Source of the DNA: Microbacterium hominis
GTDB taxonomy: Bacteria; Actinomycetota; Actinomycetes; Actinomycetales; Microbacteriaceae
Reading direction: 5' to 3'
DNA length: 64,000 nucleotides
Assembly: GCF_013282805.1 (NCBI RefSeq)
Contig: NZ_CP054038.1
Location: 744,001-808,000 of the forward strand
The notes below the pieces were generated by a model. The model saw nothing but the letters and a program-made list of their open reading frames with translations. It was not told the origin of the DNA and did no database searches. Shown piece by piece: positions 17,609-26,372 of this stretch. How positions within the stretch are numbered: position 1 is the first letter of the stretch; every line of letters begins with the position of its first letter. A program made the position numbers and the translations under genes.

Positions 17609-18574
17609 TTAGTCGGCGGACTTGATCACGAACGCTTCGGTGGACGGCGACGGATCAGTGCCGGGGCGATACACGTCGGGCTCGAGGTAGATGACGCGCG
17701 CGGCCGGCACCGCCGCGCGGATGCGCGCCTCGATCTGATCGATGTCGCCGGCGACCGCGCCCAGCGGCTTGTCGGAGGGGAGGCCGATCTTCGCGGCCAC
17801 GAGGAGCTCGTCGGGGCCGAGGTAGAGCGTCTTGATGTGGATGAGCTTCTCCACCTCGGGGCCGTCTTCGACGGCGTCGACGATCCGCGCGTGGTCGGCG
17901 TCGGTCGCGCCCTCGCCGACGAGGAGGCTCTTGGTCTCCACGCCGAGCACGATCGCGACGACGATCAGCAGCGTGCCGATCATGAGCGTGCCGATCGCGT
18001 CGAAGATCGAGTTGCCGGTGATCGCGGTGAGCCCGACGCCCAGCAGCGCGAACGCGAGTCCCGTGAGCGCAGCCACGTCTTCGAGGAGCACGACGGGCAG
18101 TTCCGGAGCCTTCGCGCGGCGCACGAACGCGACCCACGACTGGCCCTTCTCCCGCACGTGGTTGCTCTCGCGCACAGCGGTGCGCAGTGAGAAGGACTCC
18201 AGCCCGATCGCGATCACGAGCACCGCGATCGGGATCCACACGTTCTCGAGCTCATGCGGGTCGGCGATCTTCTCCACGCCCTCGTAGATCGAGAACAGGC
18301 CGCCCACCGAGAACAGGATGATCGAGACGACGAACGCGTACACGTAGCGCTCGCGGCCGTACCCGAAGGGATGATCGGCATCGGCGCGTTTGCGTGCCTG
18401 GCGCCCGCCGAGCATCAGGAGCAGCTGGTTGCCGGAGTCGGCGACCGAGTGGATGGCCTCGGCGAGCATCGAGGCCGACCCCGAGAGGAACCACGCGACG
18501 AACTTCGCCAGGGCGATGCCCATGTTCGCCAGGAACGCCGCGAGGATGGCCTTGCCGCCGCCGGATGCACTCAT
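17609..18574 (-). CDS. Cation diffusion facilitator (divalent metal exporter)
   Basis: The 321-aa protein has six membrane helices and the CDF metal site: HSVADSGNQ in helix 2 (about residues 42-50) gives His/Asp, and helix 5 offers Asp-Ala-Ile-Gly-Thr. HPFGYGRERYVYAF follows helix 2 as in ZitB/YiiP relatives. The C-terminal cytoplasmic dimerisation domain runs from about 210 to 305. CDF proteins exchange protons for Zn2+, Fe2+, Mn2+ or Co2+; specificity is not readable. TAGACT 7 nt before ATG suggests a leaderless mRNA. The last 13 residues, SPSTEAFVIKSAD, closely match the tail of the unrelated hydrolase encoded next to it. Confidence 0.9.
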   Translation of the reverse strand: MSASGGGKAILAAFLANMGIALAKFVAWFLSGSASMLAEAIHSVADSGNQLLLMLGGRQARKRADADHPFGYGRERYVYAFVVSIILFSVGGLFSIYEGVEKIADPHELENVWIPIAVLVIAIGLESFSLRTAVRESNHVREKGQSWVAFVRRAKAPELPVVLLEDVAALTGLAFALLGVGLTAITGNSIFDAIGTLMIGTLLIVVAIVLGVETKSLLVGEGATDADHARIVDAVEDGPEVEKLIHIKTLYLGPDELLVAAKIGLPSDKPLGAVAGDIDQIEARIRAAVPAARVIYLEPDVYRPGTDPSPSTEAFVIKSAD

Positions 18575-18632
18575 GGCGACGAGTCTAGAGTCGCCGGGGC
18601 GCGCCGCTCGGCCTGGCGCCCCCGCGCGCCGC

Positions 18633-19745
18633 TCAGTCGGCGGAGCGAAGGATGATCGCCTCGGTCGGAGGCGAGGGATGCTGCGCGTGGCCGATGTACC
18701 CGATGACCTCCAGCAGCGCGTGACGCACCTCCGCAGGGCGCTCGATGTGCGGGGTGTGGCCGACGCCCTCCAGCGCCAGTTCGGCGACCTCGCCGCCGTC
18801 GGCGGCGTAGCGCCCGAGCACGTCGCGGGTCTGCCCGATCATCTCCTGCGCCGGGGCGACCTCGGCGCCGGGCCAGTCGGGCACGATGCCGAGCTGACCG
18901 AGGTTGTTGACGTCGAAGAACGACGCGTCCGAGATGATCGCGTCCGCCGTGCCGCGCACCCACAGAATCGGCGGCTTGACCTCGAGCTCGGTGATCGCCG
19001 ACACGTTGAAGTGCTTCGGCGCCAGCGTGTTCACGACGCCGATGTCTCCGGCGGCGAAGCCGGGCCAGTTCTCCGAGGGGCGCGAGTCGCCCGGGTAGTT
19101 GCCGCTGGCGGTCGAGGTGGTGAGCATGGATGCCACCCACACGTCCTCGATGTCGGTCTTGTAGTCCGAGGCGACGTAGGTGGCGCGAAAGACCGAGCGA
19201 GGCGAGGTCGCCGCCTCATCGGTGGTGTCGCCCGCCGTGAGCCGCGCCACGAAGTCGGGATTGGCGGAGCCGCCGCCGCAGCCGGCGTCGTCGTCGGTGA
19301 GCCGAGAGCCGTCGCGCCGCGTGCCGCCGAAGCCGTACGGAGAGACGGGCGATTCGAGCGTGAGGCTGAGCACCGGGTGGTCGAGCGCGTATTGCATGAC
19401 GACGGCGCCGCCCATCGACCAGCCGACCAGGTGCGCGGTGGGGATCTCGAGCTCCTCGAGCGTCGCGAAGACGTCGTCGCTGAAGTCGCGCACGCCGCGC
19501 GTGGCGTCGACCGGCAGATTCTCGCTGGCTCCGAAGCCGCGCAGGTCCACCGCGATCACGCGGAGGTCGGCGGGCAGATCCTGCATCAGCTCCTGCCAGA
19601 ACAGCGACGAGGACACGTTGCCGTGCACGAAGACGATCGTGCGCACGGGCGGCGCTGCCGGGTCGTCGCCCTCGCGCTCGAGGATCCCGACGTTCAGGCG
19701 CGGGGTCTCGATGATGCGCTGGGTGATTCCGTCGAGGAGGTTCAT
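18633..19745 (-). CDS. Alpha/beta-fold hydrolase
   Basis: The 370-aa protein has an alpha/beta hydrolase core: oxyanion segment VFVHGNVSSS near residue 38, nucleophile elbow GWSMGG near 108-113, and the closing catalytic His in VGHTPHIERP near 340. A long cap (about residues 130-250) with many Asp, Ser and Gly includes Cys-Gly-Gly-Gly and sits between strands 6 and 7. No secretion signal, so it acts in the cytoplasm. Substrate unknown. The protein ends SPPTEAIILRSAD, a tail shared with the neighbouring CDF protein. Confidence 0.85.
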   Translation of the reverse strand: MNLLDGITQRIIETPRLNVGILEREGDDPAAPPVRTIVFVHGNVSSSLFWQELMQDLPADLRVIAVDLRGFGASENLPVDATRGVRDFSDDVFATLEELEIPTAHLVGWSMGGAVVMQYALDHPVLSLTLESPVSPYGFGGTRRDGSRLTDDDAGCGGGSANPDFVARLTAGDTTDEAATSPRSVFRATYVASDYKTDIEDVWVASMLTTSTASGNYPGDSRPSENWPGFAAGDIGVVNTLAPKHFNVSAITELEVKPPILWVRGTADAIISDASFFDVNNLGQLGIVPDWPGAEVAPAQEMIGQTRDVLGRYAADGGEVAELALEGVGHTPHIERPAEVRHALLEVIGYIGHAQHPSPPTEAIILRSAD

Positions 19746-19877
19746 GGGCCGGATCCTTCACTTCGCCGCGGGTGCCTCGGCGCCCCCGCATCCTCGACTA
19801 TAGCCCCGCCCTCGAAGCCTCGTGAATCACCTTTCATGTTCGTGGTCGACCCCCCACTGCAACGGCGATGCCGCGCC

Positions 19878-19883
19878 TAGGAT
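19878..19883 (+). promoter_or_regulatory. -10 box TAGGAT, leaderless start of proC
   Basis: TAGGAT lies exactly 6 nt before GTG 19890, placing the mRNA 5' end at or next to the start codon. No ribosome site is needed or clearly present. Confidence 0.45.
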
Positions 19884-19889
19884 GGCGAG

Positions 19890-20726
19890 GTGACCATTGA
19901 CGCGCTGCCCCCCATCGCCATCATCGGAGCCGGCTCGATGGGCGGTGCGATCCTGCAGGGCCTGGTCGCCAGCGGGGCCGCGCCGCGCGTGATCGTCACC
20001 AACCGCACGGCGCAGAAGGCCGAGGCGCTGTCCGGTCTCGCCGGCGTCGAGAGCATCGCCCTGGAGCACGACCCCGACGGGAACGCACGCGCCGCCGCCG
20101 CCGCCGACGTGGTGCTCATCGGGGTGAAGCCGGCGATGGTGCCCGACCTGCTCGCCGACATCGCGCCGGCGCTTCGCCCAGGAACGATCGTGGTCAGCCT
20201 CGCCGCCGGAGTGACGATCGCGACCTTCGAGCGCATCCTCGGCTCGGCCTGCCCGGTGGTCCGGTCGATGCCGAACACGCCCGCGATCGTCGGCCGAGCC
20301 GTCACCGGCATCGCCGCAGGCTCCACCGCCACCGCCACGCACGTGGAGACCGTGCGGCGTCTGTTCGAGACCTGCGGCGCCGTGATCGAGCTGCCCGAGG
20401 CGCAGATCGATGCACTCTCGACGATCTCCGGATCGGGCCCGGCGTACGTCTACCTCCTCATCGAGGAGCTCACGCGTGCCGCGATCGGCAAGGGCTTCAC
20501 GGAGGCCGATGCGCGCCTCATGGCGGAGCAGACCTTCATCGGGGCCTCGGCCCTGCTGGCCGCGTCGGGAGAGGATCCCGCGGAGCTGCGGCGGCGGGTC
20601 ACCAGCCCCAAGGGCACGACCGAGCGCGCGATCGCCGTGCTGCAGGAGGCGCGCCTCGACGACCTGTTCGCGAGGGCGACGGATGCCGCGCTCGCCCGCG
20701 CACGGGAGCTCGCCGCCGGCGCGTGA
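19890..20726 (+). CDS. proC: Pyrroline-5-carboxylate reductase
   Basis: ProC carries out the last step of proline synthesis, reducing P5C with NADPH. The 278-aa protein has the Rossmann motif IGAGSMGGAI at residues 11-20, the GVKPAMVPDLL segment near 87, and the family signature around residues 175-195 (SGSGPAYVYLLIEEL), followed by the helical dimerisation domain. Length is normal. GTG 19890 is chosen because TAGGAT sits 6 nt upstream. Confidence 0.95.
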   Translation: MTIDALPPIAIIGAGSMGGAILQGLVASGAAPRVIVTNRTAQKAEALSGLAGVESIALEHDPDGNARAAAAADVVLIGVKPAMVPDLLADIAPALRPGTIVVSLAAGVTIATFERILGSACPVVRSMPNTPAIVGRAVTGIAAGSTATATHVETVRRLFETCGAVIELPEAQIDALSTISGSGPAYVYLLIEELTRAAIGKGFTEADARLMAEQTFIGASALLAASGEDPAELRRRVTSPKGTTERAIAVLQEARLDDLFARATDAALARARELAAGA

Positions 20727-20786
20727 GGGCGGGTGGGTCGCGGCGCGCCGCTTGCGCTCCGCCCCGCGAGGCGTAGCATCCGGTTC

Positions 20787-22151
20787 GTGCTCACACGTGA
20801 CGCGGCGAGGGTGCGGCGTCGCCGCGGCATGCGCCTCCACCCGGCCCAGGTGGTCGTCGTCGGATTCGCCTCGGTCATCCTCGCCGGGGCAGGGCTGCTG
20901 ACGCTGCCGGCGTCGTCGGCGACGGGGGAATGGACCGACTTCGACGACGCGCTGTTCACCTCGACGTCGGCCGTGTGCGTGACCGGGCTCACCACGCTCG
21001 ACACCGCGACGCACTGGAGCGGGTTCGGCCTGGTGGTCATCATGCTGCTGATCCAGGTCGGCGGCCTGGGCATCATGATCCTCGCCACCCTCATCGGCGT
21101 GGTGCTGGTGCGGCGCGTGAGCGTGCGCTCACGCCTGAACGCCGCGGCTGAGACGCGGGCGATCGACAGGTCGGACGTGCGCCGCGTCGTGCGCGGCATC
21201 GTGCTGGCCTCGCTGGTCATCGAGGCGGCGGTCTTCCTGCTCCTCCTGCCGCGGCTCGTCGCCGGATACGGTTACGGATGGGGGGGGGGCCTGGCACGCG
21301 CTGTTCCACGCGGTCTCCTCGTTCAACAACGCGGGCTTCGCGCTCTACAGCGACAACCTCATCGGGTTCGCGACCGATCCGTTCATCTGCCTCCCCATCT
21401 GCGCGGCGATCATCCTCGGCGGACTCGGCTTCCCCGTGCTGCTCCAGCTGCGCCGCGAATGGCGGCGGCCGCTGCACTGGAGCATGAACACCAAGCTCGT
21501 GCTGTCGCTCACTGTGACCCTTCTCGTGCTCGGCACGGCCTTCATCACCGCGCTCGAATGGAACAACCCCGACACGCTCGGTGGGTACGAGGACCTGTGG
21601 GCGCGTGTGCTGATCGGGTTCTTCCACTCGGTCCAGACCCGTACCGCCGGCTTCAACTCGGTGGATGTCGGGCTCATGCACGATGAGACGTGGGTCGGGA
21701 TGGACGTGCTGATGTTCATCGGCGGGGGCCGGCCGGCACCGCCGGCGGCATCAAGGTGACCACGTTCGCGGTGCTGTGGTTCATCCTGCTGACAGAGCTG
21801 CGCGGCGAGGGCGCGGTGAACATCTTCGGCAAGCGCCTCTCCCGCGCGGTGCACCGGCAGGCGATCGCGGTGGTGCTCGTCGCGATCGCCGCGGTCATGG
21901 CGGCCGTGATCGCGCTCATGGTCATCACCGGCCTCCCGTTCGACCGGGTGCTGTTCGAGGCGGTGTCCGCCTTCGGCACGGTCGGGCTCTCGACCGGCAT
22001 CACGCCCTCCCTGCCGCCGTCGGCGGAGCTCGTGCTCATCGTGCTCATGTTCCTCGGCCGCATCGGCCCGCTCACCCTGGGCTCCGCCCTCGCGCTGCGC
22101 GAACGACGCATCCTGTACGAGTACCCGAAGGAAAGGCCCGCCATTGGCTAA
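20787..22151 (+). pseudogene. trkH: TrkH/KtrB-type potassium channel subunit, two frameshifts as sequenced
   Basis: Three frames in order give one polytopic protein with the four selectivity-filter loops of TrkH/KtrB: VCVTGLTT, FNNAGFAL, TRTAGFNS and GTVGLSTG. This subunit lets K+ through the membrane, gated by the TrkA partner encoded next. Break 1 is in the G10 run at 21280-21289 and needs one base fewer; break 2 is in GGGGG 21724-21728 and needs one base more (giving FIGGGPAGTAGGIKV). Opposite errors in two homopolymers argue for sequencing error. TAGCAT lies 7 nt before GTG 20787. Overlaps trkA by 8 bp. Confidence 0.85.
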
Positions 22152-22839
22152 GTTCTCGCTGTTCTCCGACACCTCGCGACGCATCGCCGAGGCCGACTCG
22201 GTGGCGGTCATCGGGCTCGGCAGGTTCGGCACGGCGCTCGCCGAGGAGCTGATGGCCTCGGGCACCGAGGTGCTCGGCATCGACACCGACGAAGACCTCG
22301 TGCAGTCGTTCAACGGCGTGCTCACGCAGGCCGTGCGCGCCGATGCGACCAAGGAGGAGGTGCTGCGCCAGCTCGCCGTCGACCAGTTCGATCGCGTCGT
22401 GGTGGCGATCGGGCACGACCTGCAGGCATCCATCCTCACGGCATCCCTCCTGCTGCAGCTGAAGGTCCCGGTGATCTGGGCGAAAGCCGTCAACGAGCAG
22501 CACGGGCGCATCCTCGAGCAGCTCGGCGTGCATCACGTGATCTACCCCGAGCGGGAGATGGGCCGCCGCGTGGCCCACCTGGTGCGCGGAGCGGCCATGG
22601 ACTACCTCGAGATCGAGCGCGGGTACTCGCTCGCGAAGATCGTGATCCCGGCGACCTTCACGGAGCGGGCGCTCGGCGAGACCTCGATCCGCCAGAAGCA
22701 CGGCATCACGGTCACCGCGTACCACCCGGTCGACGGGGTGTGGCAGAACGCCGACAACGCGACGGTGCTGCACACCGGCGACAAGGTGCTGATCGTCGGT
22801 CCGACCGAGCGCGTGGAGGCATTCGCCCAGCTGCGCTGA
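22144..22839 (+). CDS. trkA: TrkA/KtrA-type K+ uptake regulatory subunit
   Basis: The 231-aa cytoplasmic protein binds nucleotide and gates the TrkH channel. It has an RCK_N Rossmann domain with VIGLGRFGTALAEEL near residues 21-35 and Asp at the end of strand 2 (GIDTDEDL), then an RCK_C domain from about 150. Residues such as HHVIYPEREMGRRVAHLV link the two. TTG 22144 is the start: it overlaps the trkH stop (TAA 22149-22151), so translation is coupled. The gene ends at a palindrome shared with the second, convergent trk pair. Confidence 0.9.
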   Translation: MAKFSLFSDTSRRIAEADSVAVIGLGRFGTALAEELMASGTEVLGIDTDEDLVQSFNGVLTQAVRADATKEEVLRQLAVDQFDRVVVAIGHDLQASILTASLLLQLKVPVIWAKAVNEQHGRILEQLGVHHVIYPEREMGRRVAHLVRGAAMDYLEIERGYSLAKIVIPATFTERALGETSIRQKHGITVTAYHPVDGVWQNADNATVLHTGDKVLIVGPTERVEAFAQLR

Positions 22840-22861
22840 CCGCGGACTTGCGCGTCCGCGG
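22840..22861. terminator. Hairpin between the convergent trk operons
   Basis: CCGCGGAC (22840-22847) and GTCCGCGG (22854-22861) form a perfect 8-bp stem with a 6-nt loop. A further CCGCGGAC copy begins at 22866, so alternative pairings exist. No U-tract follows on either strand. Its place in the 41-bp gap between two converging operons suggests a bidirectional terminator. Confidence 0.5.
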
Positions 22862-22880
22862 TCGACCGCGGACGCGCGCG

Positions 22881-23552
22881 TCAGCGATCCAGCGCGGCGA
22901 AGCGCTCGATGTCGGAGTTGGTGCCCGACACGATGATGAGGTCGTGGTTGGTGACGATGGTGTTCGCCTCCGCGTAGCGGAACGGCTTTCCCGGGCTCTT
23001 CACGCCCACCACGGTCACGTTGTACTTCGTGCGCACGCCCGACTCGTTCAGGCCCACGCCACGGATGAACTTGGGCGGGTACATCTTGGCGAGCACGAAG
23101 TCGTCGTCGAAGCGGATGAAGTCGAGCATGCGGCCGCTCACGAGGTGGGCCACGCGTTCGCCGGCCTCCCGCTCCGGGTAGATGACGTGGTTCGCGCCCA
23201 CGCGGGCGAGGATCTTGCCGTGCGACTGCGAGACCGCCTTCGCCCAGATCTGCGGCACCTTCAGGTCGACGAGATTGGCGGTGATGAGCACGGATGCCTC
23301 GATCGAGGACCCCACGGCGACCACGGCGACCTGGAAGTCCTGCGCCCCCACCTGCTTGAGCGCGTCGATGTTGCGCGCGTCGGCCTGCACGGCGTGGGTG
23401 ACCCGCTCGGACCACTTCTGCACGAGGTCGAGGCTCTCGTCGATGGCCAGCACCTCGCGGTCGAGGCGGTCGAGCTCGCCGGCGCAGGCTGCTCCGAACC
23501 GGCCGAGACCGATGACCAGGACGGGGGCGTCGCTGCGGATCCTCTCAACCAA
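22881..23552 (-). CDS. Second TrkA/KtrA-type regulatory subunit
   Basis: A 223-aa RCK protein, similar in layout to the one encoded at 22144 but clearly diverged. Residues 12-25 hold VIGLGRFGAACAGE, and the Asp-Glu after strand 2 (AIDESLDL) is the nucleotide ribose contact. NHVIYPEREAGERVAHLV joins the N- and C-terminal RCK halves. It starts at TTG 23552 and overlaps the stop of the upstream trkH2 by 8 bp, the same geometry as in the first pair. It should gate the channel encoded at 23545-24984. Confidence 0.88.
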   Translation of the reverse strand: MVERIRSDAPVLVIGLGRFGAACAGELDRLDREVLAIDESLDLVQKWSERVTHAVQADARNIDALKQVGAQDFQVAVVAVGSSIEASVLITANLVDLKVPQIWAKAVSQSHGKILARVGANHVIYPEREAGERVAHLVSGRMLDFIRFDDDFVLAKMYPPKFIRGVGLNESGVRTKYNVTVVGVKSPGKPFRYAEANTIVTNHDLIIVSGTNSDIERFAALDR

Positions 23553-24984
23553 CGATGGGCCTTTCCACGGGCAGCGAGTACAGCTGCGATCGGGACGTCG
23601 CGGCCACCGCCGCGGCGAGTGTCACTGTACCAATGCGGCCCATGAAGATCGTCAGGGCCATCACGTACACGGCGGGGTCGGGGAGCTCGGAGGTGAGCCC
23701 CGTCGAGAGCCCGACCGTGCCGAACGCCGAGATGACGTCGAAGAGCACCTCGGCGATGGGCGCTTTGGTGATCTGGGCGATCGTGATCGTGGAGAGGGCG
23801 ACGATGGTGGCACCCCACGCGACGACCGAGAGGGCGACGCGCTGCACGTCGCTCGGGATGCGGCGGCCGAAAGCCTCCACCGAGGCGCGGCCCCGCGCCT
23901 CCGACCAGACGGCGAGGGCGAGCACGGCGAGCGTGGTCACCTTGATGCCGCCGGCGGTGGACGCGGAGCCCCCGCCCACGAACATGAGCATCGATCCGAC
24001 CACCAGCGACGAGCCGTACAGCTCTCCGATGTCGACGACGGAGAAACCGCCCGATCGGGTCATGGCGGACAGGAAGAAGGCCTGGAAGGTCGTGTCCCAG
24101 GCATCCATCGAGCCGAACGTGCCGGGGTTGTCGTATTCGAGTCCGAGGAACGCGATGGCGCCGGCGAAGAAGAGCAGCACCGTCGTGATGAGGGTGAGCT
24201 TGGTGTGCAGCGACCATCCTTTGAGGTGCCACGTGGTCCGTGCCAGCGTGTAGATCACCGGGAAGCCGATGCTGCCGAGGAACACCGCGATCATGAGGAT
24301 CGTCAGGAGCACGTAATCGTCGGCGAACGGCTCCAAGCCGCCCGGGTTCGGCGTGAAGCCCGTGTTGGTGAAGGCCATCGCCGCGTAGAACGGGGCCTCC
24401 CACAGCGCCGCGAGCGGCTCGATGCCGGCGAGGATGAGCGCGGGATAGAGCGTGACGGCGATGACGCCCTCGATGAGGAGGGTCGACAGGGCGACCGTCC
24501 GCAGCAGCTGGCCGACCTCGCCCAGGCGCACGGTCTGGCCCTCGTTGACGGGGCCGCCGTGCGCGCGCAGCGGGTTCGAGTCCCCCGCGGCGATGAGCTT
24601 GGCACGCAGGCCCAGCCGCTTGGAGATGACCAGACCCAGGATCGAGGCGAGCGTCAGCACGCCCATGCCGCCGATGTTCACGCCGATGAAGATGATCGTC
24701 TTGCCGAACGCCGACCAGTGCGTCGCGGTGTCGACGGTCGTGAGCCCGGTGACGCAGATCGTCGACATCGCGGTGAACAGCGCGTCGGCGAGCGCCGTGC
24801 GCCGCCCGTCGGCCGCCGCCGCCGGCAGCGACAGCAGCGCGGTGAAGATGAGGATGAGGAGCGAGAACACGCCGACCGCGAAGCGCGAGGGAGATGCCGT
24901 GGTGAGGTCGCGCACGGTGTCCCATATGCGCTCGAGCTGTTGCGGGATGCGCCGCACGAACGAGCCGCCCGGGCTCATCGACAT
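23545..24984 (-). CDS. Second TrkH/KtrB-type potassium channel subunit
   Basis: The 479-aa membrane protein has the four filter loops of the family: ICVTGLTT, FTNTGFTP, TRSGGFSV and GTVGLSTG, plus the GGGSASTAGGIKVTT loop after the third repeat. It is intact, unlike the first copy. The start is set at ATG 24984 (MSMSPGGSF); the frame is open further upstream but without family similarity. Two complete K+ uptake systems, end to end, suggest different affinities or conditions of use (sodium- or nucleotide-dependent Ktr versus Trk), which the sequence alone does not separate. Confidence 0.9.
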   Translation of the reverse strand: MSMSPGGSFVRRIPQQLERIWDTVRDLTTASPSRFAVGVFSLLILIFTALLSLPAAAADGRRTALADALFTAMSTICVTGLTTVDTATHWSAFGKTIIFIGVNIGGMGVLTLASILGLVISKRLGLRAKLIAAGDSNPLRAHGGPVNEGQTVRLGEVGQLLRTVALSTLLIEGVIAVTLYPALILAGIEPLAALWEAPFYAAMAFTNTGFTPNPGGLEPFADDYVLLTILMIAVFLGSIGFPVIYTLARTTWHLKGWSLHTKLTLITTVLLFFAGAIAFLGLEYDNPGTFGSMDAWDTTFQAFFLSAMTRSGGFSVVDIGELYGSSLVVGSMLMFVGGGSASTAGGIKVTTLAVLALAVWSEARGRASVEAFGRRIPSDVQRVALSVVAWGATIVALSTITIAQITKAPIAEVLFDVISAFGTVGLSTGLTSELPDPAVYVMALTIFMGRIGTVTLAAAVAATSRSQLYSLPVERPIVG

Positions 24985-25050
24985 GCGTCCCCCTTCACTC
25001 CTGAAACTCCCGTCATGGTACTCCGGCGGGTGCCCCACTACTCTGAACCC

Positions 25051-25458
25051 ATGGCGGACATCTTCGACGTGATCGCAGACGGCACACGCCGCGACATCCT
25101 GCGGATACTCCTGGATCGTGCGACCGCCGGGGAAAGAGGCACGAGCGTGTCGCACATCGTGCACGAGCTCGGGGCCAGTCAGCCCACCGTCTCCAAGCAC
25201 CTCAAGGTGCTGCGCGAGGCCCACCTCGTGACCGTGCGCGAGGAGGGGCAGCACCGCTACTACAGCCTGTCGGCGGCGCCGCTGGACGAGGTCGACGACT
25301 GGCTCGTCCCCTTCCTCGGCGAGGGGGAGGATGCCGCGATGGCGGCCGCCTCGTCGCTCCCCGACTCTGCGGCGCACGCCGCCGAGGTCGTCGGCCGGGC
25401 GGCCGCTTCGGCGAAGTACAAGCTCGGCAATGCGCTGAAGAAGCTCCCCGGTCGCTGA
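25051..25458 (+). CDS. ArsR-type winged-helix regulator
   Basis: The 135-aa protein has a winged HTH at residues 1-85: ADGTRRDILRIL opens helix 1-2, LGASQPTVSKHLKVLREAHLV is the recognition helix region, and REEGQHRYYSL is the wing. No metal-binding Cys pair is seen, so it is not an obvious metal sensor. The C-terminal Ala-rich helix ends in a basic tail. TACTCT lies 6 nt before ATG 25051 (leaderless). It is divergent from trkH2, 66 bp away, and might regulate it, but this is only inferred from position. Confidence 0.85.
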   Translation: MADIFDVIADGTRRDILRILLDRATAGERGTSVSHIVHELGASQPTVSKHLKVLREAHLVTVREEGQHRYYSLSAAPLDEVDDWLVPFLGEGEDAAMAAASSLPDSAAHAAEVVGRAAASAKYKLGNALKKLPGR

Positions 25459-25510
25459 GGCCGAGACCGCGTGGGCCGTCTCCCCCCGGCTTTCCCACGC
25501 GTCACACCTG

Positions 25511-25540
25511 TTTACACGCGTCCCGGAGACGCCCTAAAGT
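25511..25540 (+). promoter_or_regulatory. Sigma-70-type promoter before the BldC-like gene
   Basis: TTTACA (25511-25516) and TAAAGT (25535-25540) are separated by 18 bp, 33 nt before ATG 25574. GGAAGGGG just before the start is the ribosome site. Confidence 0.5.
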
Positions 25541-25573
25541 GGCCAGCAGCAGCACACGCGGAAGGGGACCGAG

Positions 25574-25765
25574 ATGGCAGAGCTGCCTGATGTGCGCTTC
25601 CTGACGGTCGCCGAGGTGGCCGAGCTCATGCGGGTCTCGAAGATGACCGTGTACCGACTCGTGCACTCGGGGGAGCTCCCCGCGGTGCGGTTCGGCCGCA
25701 GCTATCGCGTGCCGGAATCGGCCGTCGTCGACGCGATGCAACGCCCTATCGCCGACGTCGGCTAG
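25574..25765 (+). CDS. BldC-like MerR-type DNA-binding protein
   Basis: A 63-aa protein made of a single excisionase/MerR-like HTH: FLTVAEVAELMRVSKMTVYRLVHSGELPAVRFGRSYRVPESAV. The wing Phe-Gly-Arg-Ser-Tyr-Arg-Val-Pro is typical of BldC of actinobacteria, a small developmental/regulatory protein that binds DNA as head-to-tail multimers. Length and composition fit BldC rather than phage excisionase; no phage genes are near. It is followed by bS22. Confidence 0.85.
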   Translation: MAELPDVRFLTVAEVAELMRVSKMTVYRLVHSGELPAVRFGRSYRVPESAVVDAMQRPIADVG

Positions 25766-25847
25766 ACTGGTCCGAGGCATTTTTCCATTTGCCCGATCCC
25801 GGGCGCGCACGAGCCGCGCCCAGACCCCTGACATAGCGAGGTTTTCC

Positions 25848-25946
25848 GTGGGTTCAGTCATCAAGAAGCGCCGCAAGCGCATGGCGAAGAAGAAGCACCG
25901 CAAGCTGCTTCGCAAGACTCGCCACCAGCGCCGCAACAAGAAGTAA
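25848..25946 (+). CDS. Small basic ribosomal protein bS22 (AURKAIP1/COX24 domain)
   Basis: A 32-codon frame from GTG 25848 to TAA 25944-25946 reads MGSVIKKRRKRMAKKKHRKL and continues with Arg/Lys/His residues to RNKK. More than half of the residues are Lys or Arg. This is the pattern of the AURKAIP1/COX24-domain protein seen in actinobacterial 30S subunits (bS22), which contacts 16S rRNA near the decoding region. The position after a BldC-like gene is common in actinobacteria. GCGAGG lies 13 nt upstream of the start. A strong hairpin follows. Confidence 0.9.
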   Translation: MGSVIKKRRKRMAKKKHRKLLRKTRHQRRNKK

Positions 25947-25961
25947 GCGGCACGAAACACC

Positions 25962-26000
25962 AAGCGCCCCCGACAGGTACGCCCGTCGATGGGGGCGCTT
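25962..26000 (+). terminator. Hairpin terminator after bS22
   Basis: AAGCGCCCCC (25962-25971) pairs perfectly with GGGGGCGCTT (25991-26000), a 10-bp GC-rich stem closed by A-T pairs, 16 nt after the stop. The trailing sequence CGTGT has no long T-run. Confidence 0.75.
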
Positions 26001-26046
26001 CGTGTATGCGCCGGCGACCCCGATACGAAGGCACCGAAGGCAGCGA

Positions 26047-26340
26047 ATGCAGCAGATCACCGTCCATGAGCTCCACGCCCGCGTCGACACGCCGTTGATC
26101 GACGTGCGCGAAGAGGATGAGTTCTCCGCCGGGCACGTGCCCGGAGCGGTCAACCTCCCGATGTCGACCATCGGCGCGCGACTGGACGAGCTGCCCGAGG
26201 GGCCTTTCGACGTCATCTGCAAAGTCGGCGGCCGCTCCGCCCGCGTGGTGCAGGCCCTCGCCGCCCGCGGGTACGAGGCGAGCAACGTCGAGGGCGGCAC
26301 CGACGAGTGGATCGCGGCGGGCTACCCGCTCGAGGCGTGA
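26047..26340 (+). CDS. Rhodanese-like domain protein
   Basis: A 97-aa single-domain rhodanese. Conserved blocks are LIDVREEDEFSAGHVPGAVNLP (residues 18-39) and the active loop Ile-Cys-Lys-Val-Gly-Gly-Arg-Ser near 60-66, with Cys kept as the persulfide carrier, then Gly-Gly-Thr-Asp-Glu-Trp. Sulfur transfer or thiol redox work in the cytoplasm is expected. It lies upstream of a small CxxC protein, which suggests a thiol-related pair, though the latter has its own -10 box. Confidence 0.88.
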   Translation: MQQITVHELHARVDTPLIDVREEDEFSAGHVPGAVNLPMSTIGARLDELPEGPFDVICKVGGRSARVVQALAARGYEASNVEGGTDEWIAAGYPLEA

Positions 26341-26372
26341 GATCCGGCATCCGGTCTCCGTATGATCGACGG

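Noticed and set aside
20787..22151. True decay of trkH as a pseudogene
   Set aside because: The two breaks are opposite in sign and lie in G10 and G5 runs, all filter motifs are conserved, and trkA downstream is intact; sequencing error is simpler.
25574..25765. Phage excisionase
   Set aside because: The HTH is of excisionase type, but the wing sequence fits BldC, and there are no integrase, att-like repeats or phage genes around it.
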